Shown in pieces: positions 1 through 10,085 of a DNA stretch of 64,000 bases. The notes below the pieces were generated by a model. It was not told where the DNA came from. It worked only from the letters and a program-made list of their open reading frames with translations, and did no database searches. The stretch is taken from positions 6,901,721 through 6,965,720 of the forward strand of contig OU862928.1 of NCBI GenBank assembly GCA_917880885.1. The letters run 5' to 3'. The stretch is from Limnephilus marmoratus. Its lineage: Eukaryota; Arthropoda; Insecta; Trichoptera; Limnephilidae. The translations under genes and the position numbers were made by a program. Position 1 is the stretch's first letter, and each line of letters starts with the position of its first letter.

Positions 1-240
1 AAATGCAATTCACACGCGGTAGAAGTGAAACCTTCAGGAAACTACAGTAGACAAAAGTTGAGGGGCTATGAAACACCGCACAAAGATGAGACCGACAAAT
101 TACAAAGCAACGCACAAAGAGAGACCGATTATTGTATCTCTTCTCTCGCAGGCTAAACTCCATAGATGTATGTGTTTGTCTCTTTTTAGTGTCGCTATTT
201 TTCGTTTCATCGAGTATTTCCACCGATTTATTACATATCT
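1..240 (+). repeat. dispersed repeat fragment (family also at 41.1 and 51.3 kb)
   Basis: The stretch from about 100 to 232 recurs on the minus strand at 41105-41235 and 51320-51412, sharing the AACTCGATGAAACGGAAA and AGACAAACACATACATCTA blocks when read in reverse. The first 40 bases recur in reverse at about 51795-51835. No coding capacity is seen. It is probably a piece of a non-autonomous element whose ends I cannot define. Confidence 0.6.
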
Positions 241-620
241 CCCTTAAACACATTAAGTTTTAAAGCTCTTAAAAATATATGTTATTCTTGAAGATAATAT
301 CTAGACATTCCCCGCACTGAAAAACAAATTATATAAAATTCCCTCGATAGAAAAAAATCGCAAAGTATGCTCCAAAAATTATTATAAACACGTTTGTTTC
401 AGTTATTTTACTAGTTATTTGTATGAAAAAAATCACATTGTTTCTTTAAATACTATTTAAGACAACCCCCGCGAGGTTTTTGCTCTATTTTAAACGAGTC
501 GTGTTTTATAAAACATTTTCACAATTTTCGCATCGATTTTGTCGCTTTTAAATATTAGCGCGCTCCTCTAACATTCGTAATTTCATATCACTCCGTCTTC
601 TTCTTTTTGAGCCCGGTTGC
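220..620. repeat. dispersed repeat, second copy at 53728-54060
   Basis: The two copies align over more than 300 bases, with shared blocks such as AAGATAATATCTAGACATT and TTTTAAACGAGTCGTGTTTT and scattered substitutions and small indels. No ORF or terminal repeats are visible. The element class is unknown. Confidence 0.7.
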
Positions 621-1588
621 AACGCCTAAAGAAGTTTTCACTTTAAAAAAAAATCTTCACAAAAAAGTTTCGTCAGAAACATCAAGATATAATGTGAAAA
701 AGCTCGTCCTTATGAAAAAGCTTGTCAAAGGCAATAATAATGAAAATACATGTCTTCGTGTTTATGTGTGTAATATGTCATAATACAGCCATGATTCACG
801 CCATAACGTTATGTCAATGGCTGCCATATTTTAAAAGCTTTTGGCTACTTTCCATAATATAAAAAAGCTCCCTCTCTTGTCCCTCTTTGTCCCGTTCTTC
901 TCAAAAAGTCCTTTTAGCTTTGCCTTTTTATATTAGGATCATATTAATGTAATATCTCCCTGTATGGTGGATTTGAAAGGAGTGCTGCGGATATTTTCAG
1001 TAAAAGAGAAAAAATACAGAACCGCTAACAGCTTTATACGGATTTATAAAGATATTTGGGATTTCAATACAAATTTGCGGGATGTAAATGTATTTAAATT
1101 TTACGTTACATTTAGTGGTGTATTTAGTATAATGTTAGGTTGTTTCAATCTCTCGTTATATTTGATGATCATCTAATCGATATTTGTATAGTAGGCGTTA
1201 AGATGAAGCTATACGCGAAGTCCTATTTGGATACTATTTAGATTAATCTTTACGGCGAATCGGTTTACTGTACGAGCATCAACAAATATGCTTACGATAA
1301 ATCGAAGCTTTTACTAACCTTTCTATGCATTATATATTATGAATTACAATTAAATTATTATTTATATTACAAAAAATATAAGTGTAAACCACTAAAAAAA
1401 AGTTTTTCGTGCCTTTATGGCTAAGACTATTTTTGAGGTTTTGCATGTTGTAACTTTTTTTCATTCTTGTAAAATTATGCACAAAATAAACAAAAAACAC
1501 TTTTTTGCTCACAAGCCTCGTGCAAATAAGACTCTCGATTTTAAATTTTGATGGCGTGAGAATTGAAATATTTCTAACGTTTATATTA
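621..1588. other. AT-rich stretch without recognised gene
   Basis: Only short open frames occur here, for example 70 codons at 964-1176, and their translations resemble nothing I know. No terminal repeats or tandem arrays were seen. Confidence 0.5.
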
Positions 1589-1728
1589 CTGACGGCCGGC
1601 GTAGTCCAGCGGTAAGGCTCTTGACTTGCACTACGAAGGTCGCGGGATCGAATCCCGGCGTGGCAAATAAATTTTATTTGATTAATTTGTGTTATTTCAC
1701 AATTTATTCATTTAAAATAATATATAGT
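1589..1728 (+). repeat. SINE-A, tRNA-derived 5' part (left piece of a split copy)
   Basis: A tRNA-like head has an A-box-like GTAGTCCAGCGGTAAGG and a B-box-like GGGATCGAATCCC (RNA polymerase III internal promoter). It is followed by the family body beginning AAATAAATTTTATTTGATT. The same head occurs at 26152 and 61017. The copy stops in AATATATAGTATA where Helitron sequence begins, and matching SINE body resumes at about 3566, so one SINE appears to be split by the 1729-3560 insertion. Confidence 0.75.
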
Positions 1729-1779
1729 ATACTAGCTGGTACCCGGCATGCATTGCTATGCCATTTAATAAAGAAATTG

Positions 1780-2045
1780 TTTCTCCCTGCGTGTCCTTTC
1801 CCATTCGTCCCATTCCCCTTCCCCTCTGGCCTTTTCCGCCTTCCCTCTCCCCACTCCCCTCGCCCGCTTACCTTGTGCCGTGAACCCCCCTCCCGAGTTC
1901 CTCTTCCTCCTCCCGAGTTCCCCTCCCCCCTCCCGAGTTCCCCTCCCCACCCCTCCGACGAATCCCCTTTCTCGAGTTCCCCTCCCCTCCCCTCCCTTAT
2001 CCTTCACCCCTCTCCCATCCGCCTCCCCCTCCCGCATTCCACACA
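1780..2045 (+). repeat. polypyrimidine tract with short tandem CTCCCGAGTTCCCCT units
   Basis: About 260 bases are almost entirely C and T on the plus strand, with repeated units around CCCGAGTTCCCCTCC. The open frames through it (proline- or glycine/arginine-rich) are a consequence of base composition and not credible genes. Confidence 0.8.
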
Positions 2046-2255
2046 TTCAGTCCCGGTATATTCAGTTTTCAAACAGTTCTCACCAGTATATACAGAAACC
2101 TTTGCGGGCATGCGCACAACAACTCACCAAATTTTCATCACAATCGGATGAACGGTTAGCAATTCGTGATAAATTTATTTCGTCAAACTCGCGAACTGTC
2201 AAACGTACGAAGTTTTCTGAAATTATTCAATGTTCTGCGCTCCTGTAAGAACCTT

Positions 2256-2680
2256 CTACAAATTATTAGAAAACTTAAAATAGCTTATATTATTATTATT
2301 ATTTTATTTGTTTCAATTCTAGTGGACTACAAATTATGAGAAAACTTAAAATAGCTTATATTATTATTATTATTTTATTCTTCTAAAAGTCTTCTACAAA
2401 TTATTAGAAAAACTTAAAATAGCTTATATTATTATTATTATTTTATTCTTCTAAAAGTCTTCTACAAATTATTAGAAAACTTAAAATAGCTTAAGTATAT
2501 TATTATTATTATTTTATTCTTCTAAAAGTCTTCTACAAATTATTAGAAAACTTAAAATAGCTTATATTATTATTATTATTTTATTCTTCTAAAAGTCTTC
2601 TACAAATTATTAGAAAACTTAAAATAGCTTATATTATTATTATTATTATTATTTTATTTGCTTCAATTCTAGTGGACCCG
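2256..2680 (+). repeat. minisatellite, ~67-72 bp unit, about six copies
   Basis: The unit contains ACAAATTATTAGAAAACTTA, AATAGCTTATATTATTATT and TTCTTCTAAAAGTCTTCT. The core AACTTAAAATAGCTTA recurs six times. The first and last units carry a variant tail with TTCAATTCTAGTGGAC. Confidence 0.9.
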
Positions 2681-3066
2681 AGGAACGTCAAACGTTTGAC
2701 GGGAAAGTTGGGTAGAACAGTTTATATGTTGGTTCTCAATTTGGGGGGCGGGAATGGGTACCGCCGCCCCGGGAACCTTTATTGGATAACCAACACCTCT
2801 GCCATAGGTCACCCCAAGTGGTTCGCTACGTTTGGTGATTTAGCAGGGGTGCACGGGTTCATGGGGTGAGGTTTGTCTAGGTCTTGGAGGCGGATGACCA
2901 AGACACACTGAACCCCAGATTCCTACCCACCCCTTAAACCCTTTTCCTTCCCAGAACTCTCCTCTCCTTCCTTTCCTTAAAAAACCCTCCACACAGCATC
3001 CCCAAAGATGACATAGGCCCTGAGGAAAATTGTTTTCCTCAGGGCCTCCTGTGTGGAGCTCACGTA
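2655..3066 (+). repeat. hairpin-tailed repeat (HT family), full-looking copy
   Basis: A GC-richer body (GTCACCCCAAGTGGTTCGCT, GGGTTCATGGGGTGAGG) ends in a nested stem-loop at 2983-3060. The outer stem is CCACACAG with CTGTGTGG, and the inner stem is GGCCCTGAGGAAAA with TTTTCCTCAGGGCC. An A-rich 3' end follows. Related copies lie at 5822-6150 (minus), 46985-47170 (minus), 47840-48125 and 59895-60540. The layout suggests a LINE or SINE 3' end with a recognition hairpin. Confidence 0.75.
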
Positions 3067-3067
3067 A

Positions 3068-3372
3068 AAAAAACAAAAAAAATACTTTATTTTATTTTAT
3101 TTTAAATCAGATCTCAAAACTATGGTCACCCTAAAAGTCTACATTAATGTACTACCTAGCGCCATCAATTTAGTAGGTAAGTAGGTACCCATAATCTCAA
3201 TCTGTAAGATATACAACAATATTGTTCTTTCAAAATCTGTATAATTTTGTGTTATTTTGTTAACTTGTATAATTATTGTTAACCTCAACACAGGCTTGTC
3301 CTAGTGAGGTAACAAATTGTATTGTAAACATTTTTACCTGCAGTGTAAAGAAACAATAAATAAATAAATTGG
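3068..3372 (+). repeat. 5'-truncated LINE tail, same family as the 15.3-19.6 kb LINE
   Basis: This ~290 bp segment matches, in reverse, 15268-15560, which lies downstream of the intact LINE ORF2. It contains the 3' hairpin at 3281-3310 (AACCTC stem, CAACACAGGC loop) and ends in AATAAATAAATAAAT, a typical CR1-like microsatellite tail. It is a 5'-truncated insertion without coding sequence. Confidence 0.75.
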
Positions 3373-3565
3373 AAAATGAAAATGTTATTTTTACTATCTT
3401 CCTCGCAAGTTTTCCATACTTTCCCTTCCTTTTCTTTTAAACCTTCCCTGGACTACGACAAACATTTCAAAACCAAAATCAGCTAAATCGGCCCAGCCGT
3501 TCTCGAGTTTTAGCGAGACAAACGAACAGCAATTGATTTTTATATATATATAAAATATAAGTATA

Positions 3566-3830
3566 AGATGGATAGATGGATTTGCGACACGTTCCGAAGT
3601 GGAAGATACTCCCAGTATCGCCCTGGTGTAAGACCACCATTCAGAATTGAAACGTTGCTTGAAATGACCAGATCTGAATAGCCAGGTACTTCCCCACCTT
3701 CCTCTTCCCTATCTCCTTCCCATCCCCACTATCTTCAGCCTTACAACATACCCTAATTAGGGATGCCATAGTCCCACTAGCTCCAGACGGGAGCAGTTGG
3801 GACTCTTGTGCGGTATTCATGTAATAAAAA
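3566..3830 (+). repeat. SINE-A body and tail (right piece of split copy)
   Basis: It matches the body and tail of the full copy at 26152-26555, including GTTCCGAAGTGGAAGATACT and GGGACTCTTGTGCGGTATTC. The head is missing and lies at 1589-1728 across the Helitron. Confidence 0.75.
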
Positions 3831-4044
3831 AACTTTTAAACCGCTGATTCTCGGCCCGTATAATCTTTTGATTAAATTGCGTTCACCTGACAAGCATGAC
3901 AAATTTACCTATATGCTTAATTGCTGATTATGATTATTTGATTAAAAGCCGAAACGGACCAAGAATACAATGCGCACAAATAAATAATTAAACATATCTT
4001 CTTTCTTTTTCCATAGTTTCATTTTAAATTACATCACTAATTGC

Positions 4045-4545
4045 TCGAGAGCCTCCGTGGTCGATGGGCAAGGCTCTCAACTAGCAATCCGGATGTCGCT
4101 GGTACAAATAATGAATTAATGAATAATTAATAAATAATTAATTAATAAAAAATTAATGAATTATGTATATACATGTATAATCTTGTACTAAATAAACAAA
4201 CAAATAAAAAAAAAAATAAAAAAAATCCCGACGTGCGCAGATAAATTTTATTTGATTAATTTGTGTTTTCACAATTTAATAATTTAAAAAAAATATGTGG
4301 CATGTTTGCGGCACGTTTCAGAGTGGAAGTCTTAGTATTTCCCTGGTGTTTAGAATTGAAACGTTGCTTGAAATGGCTTTAGCAGTGTTTGTTGACTAGA
4401 TCTGAATAGCCATGTACTTCTCCAACCTATCTTTTTCCCCTTCCAACGTATCTTCAGCCTCACAACATACCCCATTTGGGGATGCCACAGACTCACTGGC
4501 TAAAGACGGGAGCATTTGGGACTCTTGTGAGGTAACTATTCAAAT
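4045..4545 (+). repeat. SINE-A copy interrupted by a small LINE tail
   Basis: A degenerate head (AAGGCTCTCAACTAGCAATC) runs to about 4105. An AT-rich insert ending AATAAACAAACAAATAAA plus poly-A follows to about 4226. The SINE then resumes with CCCGACGTGCGCAGATAAAT and the body, ending in ACTCTTGTGAGGTAACTATT. The insert looks like the 3' tail of a 5'-truncated LINE. Confidence 0.65.
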
Positions 4546-5016
4546 AATAAACAAAAATTTTAACAAAACAAAAAACGACTTCAAAAAATGCACTAAAAAG
4601 TAAAAAAATAATTTCGTATTCTTCTACAACTTCATAATCAACTTACTTTTTCTTATCATCAATAGGTATGTAGGTACGATTGTTACTTTCGGAGTCGGTG
4701 TCAGTCAAGGTAGGTTTGTAACTACATACATAGTTATAGGTGAGGTGTGCTTGTATCGCACAAGCGACTTGACGAGGCGAGAGGCGAGAGCGGAGCCGCG
4801 GAGCCGCGGCGGCGCGGGGAGCTGTCAAGTGAACCCACCGGGCCGGGTACCTTTGCTGACACCGACTCCAAAAAAACAATCGTACCTACATATTGATGAT
4901 AAGAAAAAGTAAGTTGATTATGAAGTTGTAGAAGAATACGAAATTATTTTTTTACTTTTTAGTGCATTTTTTGAAGTCGTTTTTTGTTTTGTTAAAATTT
5001 TTGTTTATTTTTTGAT
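4546..5016. mobile_element. fold-back MITE with ~160 bp terminal inverted repeats
   Basis: Arms 4546-4710 and 4855-5016 are near-perfect reverse complements (outer block AACGACTTCAAAAAATGCAC, inner block ATCAACTTACTTTTTCTTATC). The ~145 bp centre is unusually GC-rich (CGAGGCGAGAGGCGAGAGC). No ORF is present. The motif AACGACTTCAAAA occurs again inverted at 5503-5515, so the element may be part of a larger unit ending there. Confidence 0.8.
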
Positions 5017-5520
5017 TTTTAGTGAATCTGAAGTACACCAACTAATTTGTCTGAATATGGGTAAACCTACTAAACGTACTGCTCATATGAGACAGACATA
5101 ATTTGACCATAGCGACGTTATGGTCAAATTAAGAGATTCGGCCGAGTTTCGTTAATTTGTCATGGATCCGATAATCAGAACCTAACCAAACTCTCACTAA
5201 ATTACCCTTAAAGTACATCCTTTCCAATAAAAAAAGAATCATCGAAATCGGTTGGCGTGATATTGAGTTATTCGTCCATTTGTCGCGCACATACTTATGC
5301 AAATTTAAGACTTATATGGGTTTCTCATGGATGCTATTGTCGGAACTGGACCAAATTAAAATGGGACCACACGGGAAGCATCAGCTTTCAAATAAAAAAA
5401 GAATCATCAATATCGGTTCACCCAGTCAAAAGTTCTGGCGTAACAAACATAAAAAAAAAATTTAAAAAAAAATAAAAAAATACAGTCGAATTGAGAACCT
5501 CCTCCTTTTTGAAGTCGTTT
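5017..5520. repeat. repeat segment ending in TTTTTGAAGTCGTTT
   Basis: A perfect short hairpin (TTTGACCATA arms) lies at 5102-5132. Two internal blocks of TTCAAATAAAAAAAGAATCATC type recur at 5222 and 5388. The end carries TTTTTGAAGTCGTTT, the complement of the MITE terminus at 4570. It is non-coding and probably the 3' half of the same transposon family. Confidence 0.5.
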
Positions 5521-5821
5521 AAAAAAGAAATGACATTATAATCATAAAAATACTAATTTTGCTAGTGCTTGTGTTCTTTGTATCTCTGGTTCAATGAACT
5601 CTGGAACCCGGATTTTCTGTCAATTTAAGCGTTATTTTAACATTTAACAATTCATCCAATTTTTTGAGTTAATTTTCACGTTCTGTGAAAGTTCTATTCA
5701 AGTTAAGTAATTAATTCAGTTTTATAAAAACAACTAGTCCTTAATGATATACCTAATAACGGAACTTGAATGGAACTTACACAGAACATGAAAATTATCC
5801 CAAAAAATTAGATAGTTTTTT

Positions 5822-6150
5822 TACATGAGCTTCACACAGCACACAGGAGGCCCTGATTAAAATAATTTCCTTCGGGGCCTATGTCTCTTTGGGTATGCTG
5901 TGTGGAGGTATTTTTAAGGAAAGGAAGGAGAGGAGAGATCTGGGAAGGAAAAGGGTTTAAGGGGTGGATAGGAATCTGGGGTTCGGTGTGTCCTGGTCAA
6001 ACCTCACCCCATGAACCCGGGCACCCCTGCTAAATCACCAAGCGTAGCGAACCACTTGGGGTGACCTATGGCAGAGGTGTTGGTTATCCAATAAAGGTTC
6101 TCGGGGCGGCGGTACCCATTCCCGCCTCCTAAATTGAGATGTTCAAATTT
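5822..6150 (-). repeat. hairpin-tailed repeat (HT family), minus strand
   Basis: This is the reverse-complement copy of 2720-3065, sharing the CCACTTGGGGTGACCTATGG block and the terminal CTGTGTGG/CCACACAG region. The inner stem is decayed (GGCCCTGATTAAAATAA). 5521-5821 just before it has no recognised feature. Confidence 0.75.
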
Positions 6151-6164
6151 TTTTGAAACAACCC

Positions 6165-6435
6165 GTCGTTAGTTTGATTGTGTGAAGAATTATTCAAATA
6201 AGTGATCAAGTACTGGACAAAAAAGTATTGTTCAAACAAGTATTGTTCAAACAAGTATTGTTCAAACAAGCAATGTTCAAATAAGCGATTAAGTACTGGA
6301 TAAACAAGTACTGTCCAAACAAGTATTGTTCAAACAAGTATTGTTCAAACAAGCAATATTCAAATAAGCGATTAAGTACTGGGTAAACAAGTACTGTCCA
6401 AACAAGTATTGTTCAAACAAGTATTGTTCAAACGG
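6165..6435 (+). repeat. minisatellite based on AACAAGTATTGTTC
   Basis: A 14-15 bp unit (CAAACAAGTATTGTT) is arranged in a higher-order block of about 90 bp that includes CAAATAAGCGATTAAGTACTG. The higher-order block is repeated about two and a half times. The array runs directly into Helitron sequence at about 6433. Confidence 0.85.
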
Positions 6436-7214
6436 ATTTTCATGCGGTTTTCACCAATAGATAGAGTGTTTCGTGAGGAAGGTTAATTGATAATTGTTAG
6501 AAGAGTCGGAAAAAAGTCCAGCCGCCTGGTAGCTTTCATCGAAAACGCTGCCTAATCCTTTTGGGATATAACAAAACAATTAATGGTGGGATATTCCTCT
6601 TTTATAGTTCTACAAAAAAGTCCGCGAAGGCATATATCTATCTTTTACGGATAGCTTACTATACACGTTATAATCTTCTTATCTTATTATTCTTATCAAT
6701 TGCTGTTCGTTTGTCTCGCTAAAACTCGAGAGCGGCTGGGCCGATTTAGGTGATTTTGGTTTTGAAATGTTTGTCGTAGACAAGGGAAGGTTTAACGGTG
6801 AGATAAAATGAAAAAATTGTGAGGAAGATAGTAAAAACAAAAATTTCATTTTCTCATATAAACAGTTCTACTGTTCTGCCTACTTTCAGAAGCACAACGT
6901 AATTTAGAATTGGAATGCATAAAAAAAAAGAATTCTGATTGTCATATTTCAGTCGCTGTCAAACGTTACCTGTCATTCTGTTACCATTTAAAATCTTCTA
7001 TCATCAGTTTGTCAGTGCGTGAGAACTTTATTTACTGTTTTAATATACCAAGGAAAATTCGAGCTGACATAGATCGTCGAAGTCAATCAAATGGATGAAG
7101 AGCTACCTCACGTACAAACCGCACTGATGATCTCTTCGCGATGAACTCAAAGACGGCGGTGGTTACAACGGTTGGATTTTATTAGCCACAGCAACGCGTG
7201 GCCGGGTCAGCTAG
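6433..7214 (+). mobile_element. non-autonomous Helitron
   Basis: The 5' region has the insect Helitron-type block GGTTTTCACCAATAGATAGA. The 3' end is a hairpin (GCAACGCGTGGCCGGGTCAG) followed by CTAGT. It aligns with 54170-54418 plus 58337-58876. At 6649-6662 it retains the uninterrupted ATCTTTTACGGATA site that is duplicated around the R1-like insertion in the 54-58 kb copy. No Rep/helicase coding is seen; short frames such as 6910-7098 are not credible. Confidence 0.75.
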
Positions 7215-8039
7215 TTTATTTATAAACACCACTTTTTTTTATATCTATTGCCCACCAGGTTTCGCTACAACCGTAGCTTCTTCAAAAGGGTTATTTTTTT
7301 CCTTGATTTTTATCCTTTGCGTTTGCAATGATAATTAAGACAATAAGGGAAAATTCCTCGGAAATCGGGAGGCGTCCGTCGTGCGTTATTAGCTGTCAAA
7401 TTTCTGTGATTTTCTATGACTTTCAAGAGCTTGTCTTTGCCTTTCGTGTGTTTATGTCACAATTATCTAATTATTAACACGAATTATTATTTCTTATAAC
7501 TATAGAACTACTTACATATTTATAAGCATAACAGGCGTTCATAAATGACGAATCGTTTGTAGGCGATGATTTCGACTCGCAAATTCTCTCACGACTGACA
7601 TCTCTTAACAAGGATTAAGCGGCAAACGTATCGCCATCTCTGGCGTTAGAGTAACTATTTTTAAGAATTGGTGTCTTAATACAAACGGAATTTGGCATTT
7701 AAGACAACTGTCAAAATGTGTTGTGTACGGCCTACGTGTACGAATACAGAAACAGCCTTCAAGGCACCTACTAAAATCCATACATGTGTTACAGAGGCGT
7801 TTACAGTTCACAGGATTTTGTAAAATACTTAATGCTGGTGATATCTCTTCGGGTTTCTCAGTGCTCGTTAGAGTTGGGCGGTGACTGAGTGTTTCGTTTC
7901 AGGTACTATTACCCGCCTATGTCATTTTATCCGCCTATGTCGTTCTGTACTCTTTCCCTCCATAAAAATAACAAGGACGACTTACACAACGTTACGTCAA
8001 GTTGAATCTTATTTACGAATATTTGCATTACATTTGATT
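7215..8039. other. stretch without recognised gene
   Basis: Only short frames are present. The cysteine-containing 68-codon minus frame at 7605-7811 matches no family I know. No obvious repeats were found inside the window. Confidence 0.45.
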
Positions 8040-8590
8040 TCCAAGTAACTGGGCGTCTTGTATAGGGCTAGCATATTCTTCAATATTGTATTATTTGGGA
8101 ACCCCCTCTGGGCTGGAGCCCCACAATACTTGATGAACCTACTTGATTCTGTACAAAGGAGGGCGGTCCGTCTGATTGACGTTCCGTTGTTAGCAGACCG
8201 ATTGCCACGACATATACGCACAGACACAATGTGGGAATGCTGAGTCTATTCTACGGATATTTCAATGGCGGCTGCTCTAAGAAGCTAGCAGCATTGATCC
8301 CACGAGCGGTACACCAGTTCATAGATGGTGTTGGCTTCATGAGATAAGGTCGTTTCTTTAACTAATTTTTGTTTAAGTCGGCTCGTATGTGGAACGAGCT
8401 ACCGGCATCTGTTTTCCTCCTTCATATATTCGGGCTTCTTCAAGACCCACATTAATAAATCCCTTCCGACAGCCCCTCCTTTAACCTGCCTCACAACGCT
8501 GCCCAACAGGGTGGCGACATAGTCCCCCTGCTGTTAATCTGCATAGACAGGAGTGCTCTTGTGAGGGGTCACATAAAAATATATATATAT
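8040..8590 (+). pseudogene. LINE reverse transcriptase C-terminus and 3' end (decayed)
   Basis: The frame 8058-8220 reads a typical jockey/CR1-type post-RT segment (LWAGAPQYLMNLLDSVQRRA). After a frameshift, LSLFYGYFNGGCSKKL and then SARMWNELPASVF follow, which are classic LINE C-terminal motifs. The 3' untranslated end (8455-8580) has GACATAGTCCCCCTG and CTCTTGTGAGGGGTCACAT before an AT microsatellite. This end resembles the SINE-A tail, so this LINE family is the likely partner of SINE-A. 5'-truncated and frame-broken. Confidence 0.75.
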
Positions 8591-8697
8591 TTCAAAGAGT
8601 CAAACGCCGTTGAAGGTTTAAAGATATTTCAGATTTAACCAGAGAGTGATTATATAAACTAACGCCATCTATGAAAGGGCAGATTAGTATCACCTTG

Positions 8698-9386
8698 CCT
8701 AAGGGTACGAACAAAAACAAAACGAGTTTCGGTTTTCAGATTAACGGCGTTCAGTGCCCTGTTCCACCGGCGGCAGTTGACGCCGAGATGTGGACAAACA
8801 GAACGCGGATAAAACTTGCGCTACATGCGCGGTAGCCTGACAGCGGCTGTCAGTTTTTACGAAATGTCGAGTTCATAGACGATGATTATTTACTCTTGGA
8901 GAATCCTTTCTTGAAATTAAGGAATAAAACCATGGTATTTGGTAATTGGTTTCTTTAAATATGAAAAAAACCTCAGGAGAACATGATAATATGTTAAGTA
9001 CGTGCCTGAAAGGAATTCACTTGTGACATTTGAGGTTATTTTAAAACTTTATCTTGTTGATTTCATTCCATCACTTGTCAACAACATTTCTGGTGCTGTG
9101 GAATGTATTTCTTTTATCCCAGATTGGCGATTGATTGAAAACAGGTCGCTCTTTTTGATATCAGATTCTGACCGGCGTCACCGGCGAGCAGAAATTAAGA
9201 ATTCATTCCGGTAAAGCTTATCGGCGCCGCCTCGCGCGGACACAAATCTGAACCTGCCTTCACTATGCTCGGTCTGATACGTTGACATACAAACATTCTT
9301 GTCAACACGCCTGCGCCAGTCGGCCGCCCATGCGCCGACTAATCAGAAAACCGAAACCCGCTTTGTTTTTGTTCGTACACTTAAGG
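8698..9386. mobile_element. MITE-like element with ~50 bp inverted ends
   Basis: The left end CTAAGGGTACGAACAAAAAC and the right end (reverse) CTTAAGTGTACGAACAAAAA continue into matching GGTTTTC(A/T)GATTA blocks, giving ~50 bp imperfect inverted repeats about 690 bp apart. There is no transposase ORF; the 70-codon frame at 9002 is unrecognised. I could not define a target duplication. Confidence 0.6.
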
Positions 9387-9747
9387 AAAGAAACTTGTTG
9401 AATATGTGCGAATGTGTGGGTTTTAAGTCTTCAGAAATTTGGCGGATTTTTCAGATGGTCAAAATATTTCGGCTTTACAATAAAATGAAAATAAATGGAA
9501 CATTTCTGAACACACCCCAAAACTAAAAACTGTTTTTGAAAGTTGATAAAATACTTTATCAAATTTTATAATTCAAAATAAACATATAATTTTTTAATTT
9601 AATAATTTTGCATGCAAACATAAATAAGTTTTAAAATTGGCTCACCTCACGTTTTATGCTAACTAAAATTACTGATAACAATAAAAACACATACTTATTT
9701 CAAATGAATAAATAACGTTGTATTAACCACTTAATTATTTACAAAAA

Positions 9748-9783
9748 CCGACATGTTTCGTCGGCAAAGTTGACTTGTTCAGG
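9748..9783 (-). ncRNA. degenerate hammerhead ribozyme-like motif
   Basis: The minus strand reads CUGAACA, then a GUC...GAC stem II, then GAAA, then ACAUGUC, which gives a 3-bp stem III (ACA/UGU) and a C at the cleavage position. The first core box departs from CUGANGA at the essential G (C instead). It is therefore probably inactive. It lies 130 bp downstream of a PLE coding tail. Confidence 0.5.
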
Positions 9784-9913
9784 GTTTTGACAGAACTAAT
9801 TTTAAAAATAGACATACATAGGTAATTGAGAAAAATAATAGACATAAACAATAATAAAATTTGAAAGAAAATAATGTGTAGGGGACGAGGGGCAATATAG
9901 AACAATTAAAAAT

Positions 9914-10078
9914 TTAAAAGGGGAATAGATTTAATAATGGGTCATTTAAAAACAATTTTTGATTATTAATAATATTTAAATTTGGATTAACACTCTTTCT
10001 AATCTCCAAAATTTCTAATTTATCCAACTGAAAGCCATTGACATTACAATGTATTAATTCTATTCCACTGTTAAAATT
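9914..10078 (-). pseudogene. Penelope-like element protein, C-terminal fragment
   Basis: The minus-strand reading contains GIELIHCNVNGFQLDKLEIL followed by EIRKSVNP and NNQKLFLNDPLLNLFPF, then a TAA stop at 9914-9916. The pattern (I-L/I-H, K/F-LD-LE-LEI, NxQ) is the conserved tail after the GIY-YIG endonuclease domain of Penelope-like reverse transcriptases, and it resembles the fragment at 49125-49353. No start is present; the element is 5'-truncated at about 10080. A hammerhead-like motif lies downstream at 9748-9783, where a PLE terminal repeat would be. Confidence 0.75.
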
Positions 10079-10085
10079 ATAAATT

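Larger units (their letters stand above)
1729..3560 (-). mobile_element. Helitron-like element, minus strand, carrying later insertions
   Basis: Read on the minus strand, 3555-3372 matches the internal segment of the Helitrons at 6700 and 58380 (block CTCGAGAACGGCTGGGCCG, then TTTTGGTTTTGAAATGTTTG). The other end, at 1729, reads as a GC-rich hairpin followed by CAGCTAGT, which is the Helitron CTRR-type 3' terminus seen at 7211. No Rep/helicase ORF is present, so the element is non-autonomous. The interior holds a pyrimidine tract, a minisatellite, a hairpin-tailed repeat and a LINE tail. That 1729 and 3560 are the two ends of one element is inferred from SINE pieces on both sides. Confidence 0.55.

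Noticed and set aside
1589..1666. Possible tRNA genes at 1589, 26152 and 61017
   Set aside because: All three share the same non-tRNA downstream body and have poor anticodon and acceptor stems; they are copies of SINE-A.
1621..2248. Proline-rich open frames on the plus strand and Gly/Arg-rich frame on the minus strand
   Set aside because: They arise from the polypyrimidine tract and cross SINE and Helitron sequence; no protein-like conservation or start context.
4643..4879. 78-codon minus frame with GC-rich part
   Set aside because: It spans the MITE centre and an inverted arm; no homology recognised.
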